Source: Periplaneta americana
Lineage: Eukaryota > Arthropoda > Insecta > Blattodea > Blattidae
Length of the DNA: 64,000 nt
Assembly: GCF_040183065.1 (NCBI RefSeq)
Contig: NC_091130.1
Span: 24,803,859-24,867,858 of the forward strand
Direction of reading: 5' to 3'
Shown: in pieces, positions 10,552-20,411 of the stretch
How positions within the stretch are numbered: the stretch's first letter is position 1
How the letters are laid out: each line of letters starts with the position of its first letter
Notes under the pieces: generated by a model
Database searches by the model: none
What the model saw: only the letters and a program-made list of their open reading frames with translations
What the model was told of the DNA's origin: nothing
Made by a program: the position numbers and the translations under genes

Positions 10552-11121
10552 ATGGATCAAGTTAGTGATTCCGAAACTTTTGATCAGGAATATATTCCTG
10601 TAGAACATTAGGAAATGAAACATCAGTATCAGAAGACGAAGTTATAGACCAACAAACAAATTCAGATCGGTTGATGTCGCGTCTTTTCGACAGTGGTTTG
10701 AATTGAAGACATCTGGCACCATTTCTTCTGCACCTCCGAGGTCCCCCTTCCCTGAAATGTTAACATTGTTTCTGATAACGATAACTCTCAATTTTTTAAT
10801 TATTCTTTAATAATGACCTCATCAACATTATATTCGATTCGGCATGCTAATAATTGTTCACAGAATGCTGAAAATAATTCGTGGCGGCCTACTACAGACT
10901 CTGAAATACGTGTACTTTTGGGCATAGTGATACTGCAGAACATTATTCACAAACCTGAAGAACAGATGTACTGGTACAAATATTCAATGACTGCTACACC
11001 ATTCTTCCCAAAACGCTCTCATATAGGAGAGCAGATACTACTGTCCGGAATGCAATGTGCCACTGTGCGTAATACCCTGCTTTCGAGTCTATCACACGAC
11101 AAGCAACATTTAACGCCTTGA
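10552..11121 (+). pseudogene. piggyBac transposase remnant
   Basis: The ATG at 10552 starts an acidic MDQVSDSETFDQEYIPVEH, typical of piggyBac N-termini, ended by a stop after 19 codons. Further frames follow. The open frame 10813-11121 holds the start of the DDE_Tnp_1_7 domain (WRPTTDSEIRVLLGIVI, then a MYW...TPFF motif) and then terminates. The catalytic aspartate region is missing. Family call is from motif memory; function is lost. Confidence 0.75.
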
Positions 11122-11431
11122 TAACAGCACTGGTATTGTACCTCATAAATTAATCCATAAAAAGTACATAAGTTGGTAAATAGTTCAGGAGAAAATCAAA
11201 GTGGGACAACTACCAGAGCTGGACTCAAGGTGCACGAGATAACTCGGGATAATAATTCAGGTATGAATGTATGTCTATTTCATAGTGATTTTTTAGACAT
11301 GTAAGAAAATTAGTGATGTACAGTGATTCTGCAATACTAAGTGACCTCTTTACGAAAATAAAAAAATATGAAACTTTTTTTCACAAAACTGGTAAAATAT
11401 ATAGTAAGGGAAGAGGTTAAAAACAGTTATA

Positions 11432-12801
11432 CAGGGACATCATTTTATTTTTACTTCAATTTTTATTGTACCTGAGTTTTTGAATGTACTTCACTCCCAC
11501 CCCCTCTACAGTAAACTTCCAACCGTTCTCCACACAGAACCGAGGCCGCGTATGCAATACTGAGTTAGTGAGTATAGTACGTTCCAGTAATATGTTCGCG
11601 TTTTCCAGTGACGAAAGAGCTTTCAATATTGAATCATATTTTCAAACAGGTACTGTCGTTCGTTTGCCTACGTCGCATCCCGGTTTCCCCCACCTGCTTC
11701 TGTTCGCCCTTCTGTAAAATCTAGTAGCTGGACTGTCTTAGCTCTTTTCTGAAAACATTAATTTCTGTTAGGAATTGGACATCTACGTACTATTATACAA
11801 CTGTTTAAAATAATTTAAATAAAAGGGCCTCGGTAAGTAATTAACTGTCACGTGACCCCCCCTTTTAAGACCCTGCGACAAAACCACTTGAGTCCACACC
11901 TGTGGAGTAACGGTCAGCGCGTCTGGCTGCGAAACCAGGTGGCCCGGGTTCGAATCCCGGTCGGGGCAAGTTACCTGGTTGAGGTTTTTTCCGGGGTTTT
12001 CCCTCAACCCAATACGAGCAAATGCTGGGTAACTTTCGGTGCTGGACCCCGGACTCATTTCAACGGCATTATCACCTTCATATCATTCAGACGCTAAATA
12101 ACCTAGATGTTGATACAGCGTCGTAAAATAACCCAATTAAAAAAAAACACTTGAACGGACAGTCTATAGCATTTCTGAGTAATTTTATCTTTTCGGATCG
12201 GGCAGAAGTGAAGATTAAATTTACAGTATGTAAGGTACTATTTATAGAGTAGGTATAGAATTATTTCAACATGAGTTACTCGTACGAAGGACGAAACTGG
12301 TAATTGGAATTAGGTACAATAGTTTATAGTGGGATAATATGCACAAAACAACTGAAGCCTGTATCGAAATGAACGGCCACCATTTTAAAAAATGTGTTTA
12401 AATATCCATATTATGATTATTTTTCAATTTAACTTCATTCTCTATATTGTACGCTAATGTGCTGTAACAGTACAATATACACTGCATAATTAATAAGTCC
12501 GAATGGATAGCTCAATTCTGAGTAAAAACACTAAGTGTTAATACAGTACGGTATTTTGATTAAACAAAAACCTAATGAAAATTATCAAATTCAAAATCGT
12601 GATATTTCCTAGTTTACATAAATGGATGAACTACTTTTCTTCCCTCCTATACCTAGTAAAGTGATTTGTATTTTACGCCAGTATCATCGAACTCCAGTCT
12701 TGGAAGGGGGAGCAAGCGGTGTTTCTGGTTCTAGACCTTTAATCCAAAGATATAGATAGGTTAATATTAAAAATGTTAGTAAAAATAAAATGATGTCCCT
12801 G
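11432..12801. mobile_element. TA-flanked DNA transposon, copy 1 (non-autonomous)
   Basis: A perfect 24-bp terminal inverted repeat begins cagggacatcattttatttt (11432) and ends with its complement at 12801. TA flanks both sides (11430-11431 and 12802-12803). Without the SINE it is about 1.1 kb and has no transposase. A second copy, missing its left end, is at about 18860-20041. The TA duplication suggests the Tc1/mariner group, but without a transposase the family is unproven. Confidence 0.8.
11892..12147 (+). mobile_element. SINE-A, full length, inside copy 1
   Basis: Best-preserved plus-strand family-A copy: gtccacacctgtggagtaac at the start, B box ggttcgaatcc, and tail gtcgtaaaataacccaatt plus an A run. 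The 7-bp word cacttga borders both sides (11885-11891 and 12148-12154). Copy 2 of the host element is uninterrupted at the equivalent point (near 19381-19390). Confidence 0.9.
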
Positions 12802-12803
12802 TA

Positions 12804-13924
12804 GAAAATAATCTATGTACTGTAAGATAATAGAACTGAACTGTAGAGAAACACGTGAAATGTATGTCAAATAATGTGTCATTTTTGTGATATTTATTTC
12901 TATATGTGCGAATAAACGTCTCTTCACCAATTCCCAAAACTCCAGCCTGATGAAACTGAAGATTTAAAGGAGAAAGGGGCCTAACAACAAGCCACTGCTG
13001 ACTAACACAGAGAAGGAAGAGCTTTGGTAAGAAAGGGGCTTCAAGTCCTCAGAGATTTTCCGCATTCTATTGCATCAAAGACACTTCTACTCTCCTCCGT
13101 TCCCCCTATATACATGTATTCCACATATATTCAGCAGTTGATACATGCATATTTTGTCACATCCCTCTCTTAAAATCCCAACCCCTTTCTACTAGACAAC
13201 AACTAAAAAAAAAAATCTTTTAAGTATTGCAAACAGCAAAGGAGTTCCAGAGCGCCTAGCGTACTGCACAGTTCTGAACTCCACCCCATCTCTCTCGACA
13301 GATTTTTTTACTTTTTTTTTTCCTGTCATTCTTTCTCCATTATCCACGTCGTCTCTCTTATGTATCCACCATCATCATCTTCTATTTCCTCTCCCTTGTA
13401 CGTGAGCCATGCCACCACTACCACCACCCCCTAAGGCAACCACCTAGTCCTAATGTGTTTTCCGTGTTCAGCTGGCAGCCGCAACATATGTATACACTGC
13501 GTCGAACAAGGACACCCCCTCCCCTTTCCAACCCCCACCCGGTGACGAAGACAGTTCTCCAAGGTAAATGGACCGTTGGGCGCGGATTCGGCGAGCTTTC
13601 CCCCCCCTCACGCCACTTCCTTTGTACTTGACGTAAGAGAACAAGACTTGCAACCGGGTTAAGGCTGTAGGGCACCTTCTTCTTCCTCGGATAAGCCTGT
13701 TATGTCAGACACCTGTCAAACTTGCCTGCATTTTATCCTTTCCTATCTGGCTAATGGGTAATTCTTTACCTCACATCGCTTTTCAGCTATAAAGTAGCAA
13801 CGGCAGTAGCTTATTTACAGGACGCGTCAGCAACTAAGCCTATTGGAGACAGTACTGAAAATATTTCACACCGTACAAGAAACGAAATCTTAAAATACAG
13901 AGTCGGACAAAAGTCGCTTGGGCG
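12804..13924. other. Unassigned sequence, partly pyrimidine-rich
   Basis: 13060-13450 is C/T-rich (ctctcctccgttccccctat and similar) and 13500-13640 is relatively GC-rich. Short open frames on the minus strand have low-complexity Gly/Arg composition. I do not see a supported gene. Confidence 0.5.
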
Positions 13925-13964
13925 AAATTGAAGAGGTGGATTCCAAAATCAACTAAGTCATTAC

Positions 13965-15267
13965 CAGGGAAAGGGATTTGGAGTATTATAAAGAATGGTG
14001 AAACGTAGTATAGATATTCGTAGCTCAGTGACTGTCAAGCGAGCTGCGTCACGGCGCATGGAAGAGTACAGTCCACTTCATACAAACTTACACGCAACGT
14101 CTGTAAATATATTTCAGAATAAACAAATGGAACAGTTTAATGACATATAGTGACCTACATACATAATCTGCATTTTTTAAACTACATGTGCTTTTCTTCG
14201 CAACGCACAAGATACCAATAAACAACATTACAAATATACATAATTAAATATGAACCTCTGCATCTTCGCGTGTCAGTGGACATATTGATGGTGATAGACA
14301 GTTGTCTTCTGTATGGAACTCGCCTCTGAATATGTAGATCCACACGAAATGGCATTTTCAATTAATGCTATGCCTTGTTATGCCTTGTTATAATAAATTG
14401 TAAATATTATTTTCAAATTTTCAAAATACAAATTTGCACTGTTGCAAGGAAGGAAATTTTGTAACATGGAAAAACTCCGCTCTCCATCTGCAGAGACAAT
14501 TAGAGAGTACTTGAAATAAGATACGTCAATTAAATTCACATGTTAAATGACGTCATTGGGACACGTCTTTGTTAGTACATCTGAAATCCGACTAAGAATA
14601 TCGTATCCATCATTCTTAATCAAAACTTTGTTCATTTTTTCACCAACACGTTTTCCTATTTCACCTTCTACTGCACTCAGTTTATTTACAATAGTCCTCA
14701 TAATATTTATTTGCTCAACTAGTTCCACTCCTGACTTTCCTAATTGAATAATGGCATCCGGTAAATATCCAAAATTTGACTTAATATCCGTGACTTCTTT
14801 CTCGATTGTTTCATCATTAAGCAGTTCCTGGCGTATTTCAATAGTAGCCGCGTCATCGGTATCGAAAGACTGGACCACTTTCTTCACAGATTGGAGGTGA
14901 CGTGCGTAATAATTGCAAGCTTCTAACCATGACCCCCATCTCGTAGGAACTGGACATGGGGGAAGCGACAATTTAGGGAATTGTTTCCTGAATTTTGATA
15001 TTTGATCTGGAGGTTTTACAAATATAGACTTTCAATGTTGTATTGTTAGTTGGTTTCACTTTCGGCATTGTACCTACACTTCACTACTCTGAACTGCAAA
15101 CCTGCACGTTGAAGTTCTTATGCGACAACTGTCCCGTTCACCTGTTGTTGACGTGTAGAGACCTGCGAGTATGTCATGGAGGGGAGGACTTGGTATAAAG
15201 GTTTGTAAACAAATGACTATGTAGATGCCAATACTAGCTTTTACTACTCCAAATTCCGTTCCCTAGT
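13965..15267 (-). mobile_element. hAT element copy 1, internally deleted, with 8-bp duplication
   Basis: The ends are cagggaaagggatttggagt and, from the other side, tagggaacggaatttggagt. An identical 8-bp target-site duplication, gtcattac, flanks it (13957-13964 and 15268-15275), diagnostic of the hAT superfamily together with the CAGGG-type ends. Its transposase relic runs on the minus strand (14378-15068). Copy 2 (16641-18087) is the same deletion derivative in the opposite orientation. Confidence 0.92.
14378..15068 (-). pseudogene. hAT (CGGBP1-like) transposase, internally deleted
   Basis: The minus strand begins MPKVKPTNNT at 15068, the usual start of CGGBP1-like hAT proteins, and jumps by internal deletion to the C-terminal region. 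The longest frame (14543-14971, 142 aa) has PTRWGSWLEACNYYA followed by a helical SVKKVVQSF...IKSNFGYLPDAI segment. After further disruption the last exon-like part contains DVERSFSM, the hAT dimerisation motif, ending at 14378-14380. The BED finger and most of the RNase-H-like core are missing. It cannot be an active transposase. Confidence 0.85.
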
Positions 15268-15275
15268 CATTACTA

Positions 15276-15481
15276 TTAAATACGATAAAAATTCGTACCG
15301 GCACCGGGAATCGAACCCAGGACCTCTCAGCTCTGTGCGCTGAGCGCTCTTACCAACTGAGCCATGCCGGGACACGATCCACGGCGCCGGCCGAACCCCT
15401 TTCGTAATGCTATTTTACGGCCTTACTACCTGCACTTGAGACGATACACGTCACATGTATGCAGGAGCGCATATTTTTATA
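15276..15481 (-). mobile_element. tRNA-SINE (family D), inverted copy
   Basis: On the minus strand it contains an A box tggctcagttgg (exact consensus), an acceptor-like ccggcat...gtgccgg pairing and a B box ggttcgattcc, followed by gtacgaattttt. Upstream on the same strand lies a conserved leader (gtgcaggtagtaaggccgta). The anticodon arm cannot form a normal 5-bp stem and 7-nt loop with U33, so it is not a functional tRNA. Confidence 0.8.
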
Positions 15482-15712
15482 TGTATCGTCTCAAGTGCAG
15501 GTAGTAAGAGCGCTCAGCGCGCAGAGCTGAAAGGTCCTGGGTTCGATTCCCGGCGCCGGTACGAATTTTTTTTCGTATTTAATAGTAGTAGGCTAATACA
15601 ATTCATATTAGTCGTGTAATATTCAATGAGGTGGGCGAGACCTAATACATATGAATATTTGATGTATTAAACCGTTAGCAGTTGTCATGAAACTGCTGTT
15701 GAATATGGCCAC
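15482..15712 (+). mobile_element. tRNA-SINE (family D), copy with head deletion
   Basis: The leader ends gtgcaggtagtaag and continues directly with agcgctcagcg of the tRNA part. Relative to the neighbouring copies, everything between two gtaag words is missing. The B box ggttcgattcc and the downstream body (cgtatttaatagtagtaggc ... ggtgggcgagacc) are present. The A box is lost. Confidence 0.8.
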
Positions 15713-16017
15713 AAAGTCATGTAAAAATATGCGCTCCTGCATATATATGACGTGTATCGTCTCAAGTGCAGGTAGTAAGGCCGTAAAATAGCATTACGAA
15801 AGGGGTTCGGCCGGCGCCGTGGATCGTGTCCCGGCGTGGCTCAGTTGGTAAGAGCGCTCAGCGCGCAGAGCTGTGAGGTCCTGGGTTCGATTCCCTGTGC
15901 CAGTACGAATTTTTCTCGTATTTAATAGTAATAATACAATAGACTAATTCATATTAGTGGTGTAATATTCAATGAGGTGGGCGAGACCTCATACATATGA
16001 ATATCTGATGTATCAAT
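15713..16017 (+). mobile_element. tRNA-SINE (family D), full copy
   Basis: Contains the complete leader, A box tggctcagttgg, B box ggttcgattcc and body up to gatgtatcaa. With the minus copy at 15276-15481 it forms an inverted repeat of about 200 bp per arm. The family relative at 52612-52705 shares the cgaatttttctc junction after the tRNA part. Confidence 0.8.
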
Positions 16018-16640
16018 TTTTGGTGATTTTTAGCTATGCTGCTTAGTGTGTTCTCCTATAAATGTTACACAATTCTAATAACAGAATATAAGCCAAATCC
16101 AACCATGTCGATTTTAAATGTCAAAATTGACGGTGTTTTCCAAATCTAACTAAGTCAACTGTTGTTTTATTCCAAACCCAATTAATTCGGTGCGCATGCG
16201 CACCGGGTATCGACACAGCTGACTTAGCAGTGTTTGGCGCGTTTTATTTCAGTCCTATTGTAGTTGCACGTTGCAGTTCGCTACTAATATTCCTGATGTA
16301 ACATTAAAAAATACCATTAGCTTTGAAAAAAAGGAATGACGTTCTTAAGCTGATGAAATACATACCCGAGGAAAATAGTAAAGCCAAACAATTTTATGAA
16401 CAGGCACTGAAGGAACCTGAAGGGGACAATGATAATACTGTTCGTATATATGACAAAGATAAATGAAAATAAAAAAAAATGAAACTAACATGTACATATT
16501 AAGTTCAATTAATGTAGTAATAAATAAGTTAGACTTCAATTTCAGTGAAAATAGAACATTGCAATATTCAATTCAACCATTTTCAATTTTTGTAAATGTA
16601 AAGTGTAAAATCTACATTACAACTAATGGTATGTAATAAG
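16018..16640. other. Sequence between SINE cluster and hAT copy 2
   Basis: Contains motif copies ttccaaatctaactaagtca (about 16138) and a gcgcatgcgcac palindrome near 16191, plus one short open frame described separately. Confidence 0.5.
16353..16466 (+). CDS. Small open frame of 37 codons, unknown
   Basis: Encodes a hydrophilic peptide starting MKYIPEENSKAKQFYEQALK, rich in Lys and Glu and ending in a stop at 16464-16466. The frame is open for 11 more codons upstream (…LKKRNDVLKL). It looks more protein-like than its surroundings, but I recognise no family. It may be a remnant exon of the older repeat that encloses it. Confidence 0.25.
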   Translation: MKYIPEENSKAKQFYEQALKEPEGDNDNTVRIYDKDK

Positions 16641-18087
16641 TAGGGAACGAAATTTGGAGTAGTAAAAGCTAGTATTGGCATCTACACAGTCATTTGTTTA
16701 CAACCCTTTATACCAAGTCCTCCCCTCCATGACATACTCGCAGCTCTCCGCACGTCAACATCAGGTGAACGGGACAGTTGTCGCATAAGAACTTCAACAT
16801 GCAGGTTTGCAGTTCAGAGTAGTGAAGTGCAGGTGCAATGCCGAAAGTGAAACCAACTAACAATACAAAATTGAAAGACTAGCCTGTATTTGTAAAAGCT
16901 CCAGATCGAGTATCAAAATTCAGGAAACAATTCCCTAAATTGTCGCTTCCCCCATGTCCAGTTCTTAAGAGCTAACGAAGCTTGCAATTATTACGCACAT
17001 CACCTCAAATCTGTGAAGAAAGTGGTCCAGTCTTTCGATCTCGATGACGCAGCTGCGATTCAAATACGCCAGGAACTGCTAAATGATAGAAAAATCGAGA
17101 AAGAAGCCATGGATATTAAGACAAATTTTGGATATTTACCGGATGCCATTATTCAATTAGGAAGGTCAGGAGTGGAAATAATTGAGCAAATAATTATGAT
17201 GAGGACTATTGTAAATAAACTGAGTGCAGTAGAAGGTGAAATAGGAAAACGTGTTGGTGAAAAAATGAACAGAGGTTTGATTAAAAATAATGGGTATGGT
17301 ATTCTTAGTCGGATTTCAGATGTACTAACAAGGATGTGTCCCAATGACATCATTCAACATGTGAATTTAATTGACGGATCTTGTTTCAAGTACTTTCCAA
17401 TTGTCTCTCCTAGATGTAGAGCGGAGTTTTTCCATGTTAAAAAATTTCCTTCCTTGCAACAGAGCAAAGTTGTATTTTGAAAATTTGGAAATAATATTTA
17501 CAATTTATTATAATAAGGCACTGCAGGAATAATTGTTTCATCAACAAAACATAGCATTAATTGAAAATGCCATTTCGTTTGGTTCTACATTTTGTTCAAC
17601 ATTTAATGATACTGTATTAGGCTATATTGTAAATATTGTAGTATATTGCAAATATTGTAAATACTGTAGTATACGGTGTATACATATTATATTTCATGAC
17701 ATTGTAAATAAAGGTTTTAATTTAACACGCTCCTGACAGAAAAACACACATATTCAGAGGCGAGTTCCATACAGAAGACAACTGTCTATCAGCCATCAAT
17801 ATGTCCACTGACAGGCGAAGATGCAGAGGTTGATATTTGTAATGTTGATTATTGCTGTCTTGTGCGTTGCCAAGAAAAGCACATATAGTTAAAAAAGGAA
17901 TGCAGATTATGTACACTATTCCATTTGTTTATTCTGAAATACGTTTATAGCACGTTGCGTGTAAGTTTGTATGAAGTGTACTGTACTCGTCCATGCTCTG
18001 TGACGCAGCTCGCTTGACAGTCGCTGAGCTACGAATATCTATACTACGTTTCACCATTCTTTATATTACTCCAAATCCCTTTCCCTG
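16641..18087 (+). mobile_element. hAT element copy 2, internally deleted, with 8-bp duplication
   Basis: Ends tagggaacgaaatttggagt and (reverse) cagggaaagggatttggagt match copy 1. The 8-bp target-site duplication gtaataag is exact (16633-16640 and 18088-18095). It is 1447 bp, about 140 bp longer than copy 1, mainly in the 3' noncoding part. Confidence 0.92.
16839..17532 (+). pseudogene. hAT (CGGBP1-like) transposase relic in copy 2
   Basis: Starts MPKVKPTNNT at 16839, meets a stop after 14 codons, then continues KFRKQFPKLSLPPCPV and stops again. A second frame (17013-17480) carries the helical C-terminal region. The hAT dimerisation motif DVERSFSMLKNFL lies in a third frame near 17410-17450, ending at the stop at 17530-17532. 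Both copies lack the same internal region, so the deletion predates their separation. Inactive. Confidence 0.85.
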
Positions 18088-18698
18088 GTAATAAGTTAAA
18101 GTATTTGTCATAATACCTACAGTGTAATATTTTTTTCAATTAACACAGAATTTGCAATTCAATTCTTTATTTCTGTGAATAGAAAATGTAATATTCCATG
18201 TTAAAACTAACACGTAAAACGTTTTACAATATTTAGTAATAAATATGTGCAAAATTTTCTTGAGTTAACATAGCATACTTGAATTAACCAGTATAGGGAA
18301 ATATTCTGAATTTTTTCCAAATAAAACTAAGTCATGATTTAGTGCAATTTTGAAAAAAAAAACACACACCTATAAATTGTAAGATATAAACGTAAATGCC
18401 ACAAATATTTCATAATGTCATATCTATGTTATGACGGATATGGTACATCATAAATTACTCAATCAGCTCCAAAATAATTATATAAGTTTTATTGCTCTCC
18501 TGAAAAAAGTAGTTTTCTGACTTAGTTGGTTTTGGAATCCACCTCTTCAATTTTAAAATGAATGTTCAGATTATATTACGCATGAGATATAATGTTTGTA
18601 GTAGGCTATGATTCGATCAAAATATGTTTTGTTAATAAGGCTCGGATTCATATGCACTATAAAGTACTTATTTTTATGTACTACCGTTAATTTTAGGT
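18088..18698. other. Right part of the older repeat region
   Basis: AT-rich. Carries the motif ttccaaataaaactaagtca at about 18312 and the inverted boundary copy at 18512-18547. No coding signal. Confidence 0.45.
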
Positions 18699-18850
18699 CT
18701 ATTTCGTTTTTATATCGGAGATGACGTGGCCAAGATAATTAAATTCTTCTTCTATATTATTTCTTTCCACTTTTGCTTTAATGTTTCTCAGATTTTCTCT
18801 CATATCTTCTGCTTTTGCAAGATAAATTTTCATATTGTAATACTTGACGA
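18699..18850 (-). pseudogene. LINE reverse transcriptase fragment
   Basis: On the minus strand YNMKIYLAKAEDM and, further on, EFNYLGHVIS match the stretch just after the RT catalytic core in arthropod LINEs (NMKIS..KTK and FNYLG). Only about 50 codons survive. The fragment abuts the truncated left edge of DNA transposon copy 2. Confidence 0.65.
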
Positions 18851-18859
18851 TATTGTTTA

Positions 18860-20041
18860 AACAGTACTGAGTAAGTATAGTACGTTCCGTTTGCTTACGT
18901 CGTATCCCAGTTTCCTCCACCCGCTTCTGCTCGCCCCTCTGTAAAGGCTACTGAGTAGGCTGTCTTAGCTCCATTCTGAAAACATTTGCTGTTAGGAATT
19001 GGTCGTCTACATAATATTATACAACTGTTTACTTATTTTTTTTAATTGGGTTATTTTACGACACTGTATCAACATCTAGGTTATTTAGCGTCTGAATGAT
19101 ATGAAGGTGATAATGCCGGTGAAATGAGTCCGGGGTCCAGCACCGAAAGTTACCCAGCATTTGCTCGTATTGGGTTGAGGGAAGACCCCGGAAAAAACCT
19201 CAACCAGGTAACTTGCCCCGACCGGGATTCGAACCCGGGCCACCTGGTTTCGCAGCCAGACGCGCTGACCGTTACTCCACAGGTGTGGACACAACTGTTT
19301 AAAGTAACTTAAATAAAAGGGAGTCATTAAGTAATTAATTGTGACGTGATTTCCCCCCTTTCTACGACCCTGCGACATAACCATTAGGTCGGACAGTAGA
19401 TGGCATGTCTGAGTAATTTTATCTTTTCGGACGGGGCAGAAGTGAAGATTGAATTTACAGTACGTAAGGTAATCTTTTACGGAGTAGGTACAGAAGTATT
19501 TCAACATGAATTACTGGTACGAAGGACGAAACTGAAAATTGGAATTAGGTATAATAGTCTATAATGCGACAATATGCACAAAAGAATTGAAGCCTGTATC
19601 GAAATGAACGGCCACCATTTTCAAAAATGTGTTTAAATATCCATATTATGATTATTTTTTTTTCAATTTAAATTCACTCTCTGTATTGTACGCTAATATG
19701 CTGTAGACAGTATAATATAGGCTACATTGCATAATGAATACGTCCGAATGGATAACTCAGTTTGTGAGTAAAAATACTTATTGTTAATACCGTACTGTAT
19801 TTTGATTAAACAAAAACCTAATAAAAATTATCAAACTCAAAATCGCGATATTTCGTAGTTTACGTAAATGGATCAACTACTTTTCTTCCCTCCTATACCT
19901 AGTAAAGTGATTTCTTTGTGTTTTACGCCAGTATCATCGAACTACAGTCGTGGAAGGGAGTAACAAACGGTGTTTCCGGTTCTCTAAAGGTATAGCCAGA
20001 TTAATATTAAAAATGTTAGTAAAAATAAAATGATGTCCCTG
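18860..20041. mobile_element. TA-flanked DNA transposon, copy 2, left end missing
   Basis: Collinear with copy 1 (from the actgag..agtatagtacgtt segment to the right terminus tgatgtccctg at 20041, followed by TA), with about 85-90% identity by eye. The first roughly 140 bp including the left inverted repeat are absent. A SINE-A sits at 19032-19290. The right end joins LINE-2 sequence at 20042, so it inserted into a LINE-2 3' region. Confidence 0.8.
19032..19290 (-). mobile_element. SINE-A inside copy 2
   Basis: Full-length minus-strand copy. The 11-bp word acaactgttta lies on both sides (19021-19031 and 19291-19301). Copy 1 is uninterrupted at the equivalent site (near 11798-11808), which confirms the insertion. 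Confidence 0.93.
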
Positions 20042-20411
20042 TACTAGTAGACTATATTGTAAATCTCATCTGTATATATATTTCATCTACAGTAGACTGT
20101 GACTATAAATTTTGGGTGGTATGCATAGACATTTCGCTAGCCCGCGCTACGAGCGTGCTAAACTAGCCCCGGTTATCGACCGGTTACTTGTACAGGATTC
20201 ACATCAATTCATATCGCTAACACTGGTTTATGAATACGAAAAACGTTAGGTCGCTGATCATCCACCGGAAGTCCGCGCTAAGAATGTCTATGAATATGGC
20301 CCTAAGACTTTATAATATTATTAAGTTTTTTGACTTGCTCCATATTCTAGCTGTAAAGCAATGTATGAATACCATGGAATGTTAATAAATACAATACAAT
20401 ACAATACAATT
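20042..20411 (+). mobile_element. LINE-2 3' UTR with (AATAC)n tail
   Basis: Matches the 3' region of the LINE at 37095-38012 from tactagtagactatattgta through ttctagctgtaaagcaatgt to a tail of aatacaatacaat. It has no coding part. A MITE-like insertion splits it at 20112-20303. Confidence 0.85.
20112..20303. mobile_element. MITE in LINE-2 (Harbinger-like ends, tentative)
   Basis: Absent from the sister LINE-2 copy at 37754-37762, where flanking sequence reads straight through. The ends gggtggtatgcatagacatt and, reverse-complemented, gggccatattcatagacatt are imperfect inverted repeats. GGG ends and a possible 3-bp duplication would fit PIF/Harbinger, but the left duplication is not clean. Confidence 0.65.

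Larger units (their letters stand above)
9994..11416 (+). mobile_element. piggyBac-family element with TTAA duplication, decayed
   Basis: The ends are ccacttccctga at 9994 and, reverse-complemented, cctcttcccttac at 11416. Both sides carry TTAA (9990-9993 and 11417-11420), the piggyBac target. Subterminal palindromes cccgagttaactcggg (10010-10025) and a second copy near 10052 resemble transposase-binding repeats. Inside are a transposase remnant (10552-11121) and a younger MITE (10160-10402). At 1.42 kb it is too short for a full transposase of about 600 residues. Confidence 0.85.
13925..18550. repeat. Older repeat region bounded by inverted copies of a 35-bp sequence
   Basis: aattgaagaggtggattcca...aactaagtca at 13926-13960 reappears inverted at about 18512-18547. 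The core ttccaaa(n)3aactaagtca also occurs near 16138 and 18312, and a weaker copy near 16165. Two hAT elements and a tRNA-SINE foldback sit inside. It may be one old transposon with subterminal repeats or a set of dispersed motif copies; I cannot decide. Confidence 0.4.

Noticed and set aside
13418-13675. Gly/Arg-rich minus-strand frames
   Set aside because: Low complexity from local GC-rich sequence; two overlapping frames equally open.
15296-15375. Possible functional tRNA gene on the minus strand
   Set aside because: A and B boxes and acceptor pairing are good, but the anticodon arm cannot form a 5-bp stem with a 7-nt loop and U33, and it is repeated with SINE body sequence.
15831-15905. 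Possible functional tRNA gene on the plus strand
   Set aside because: Same anticodon-arm problem, and mismatches in the acceptor stem; part of SINE family D.
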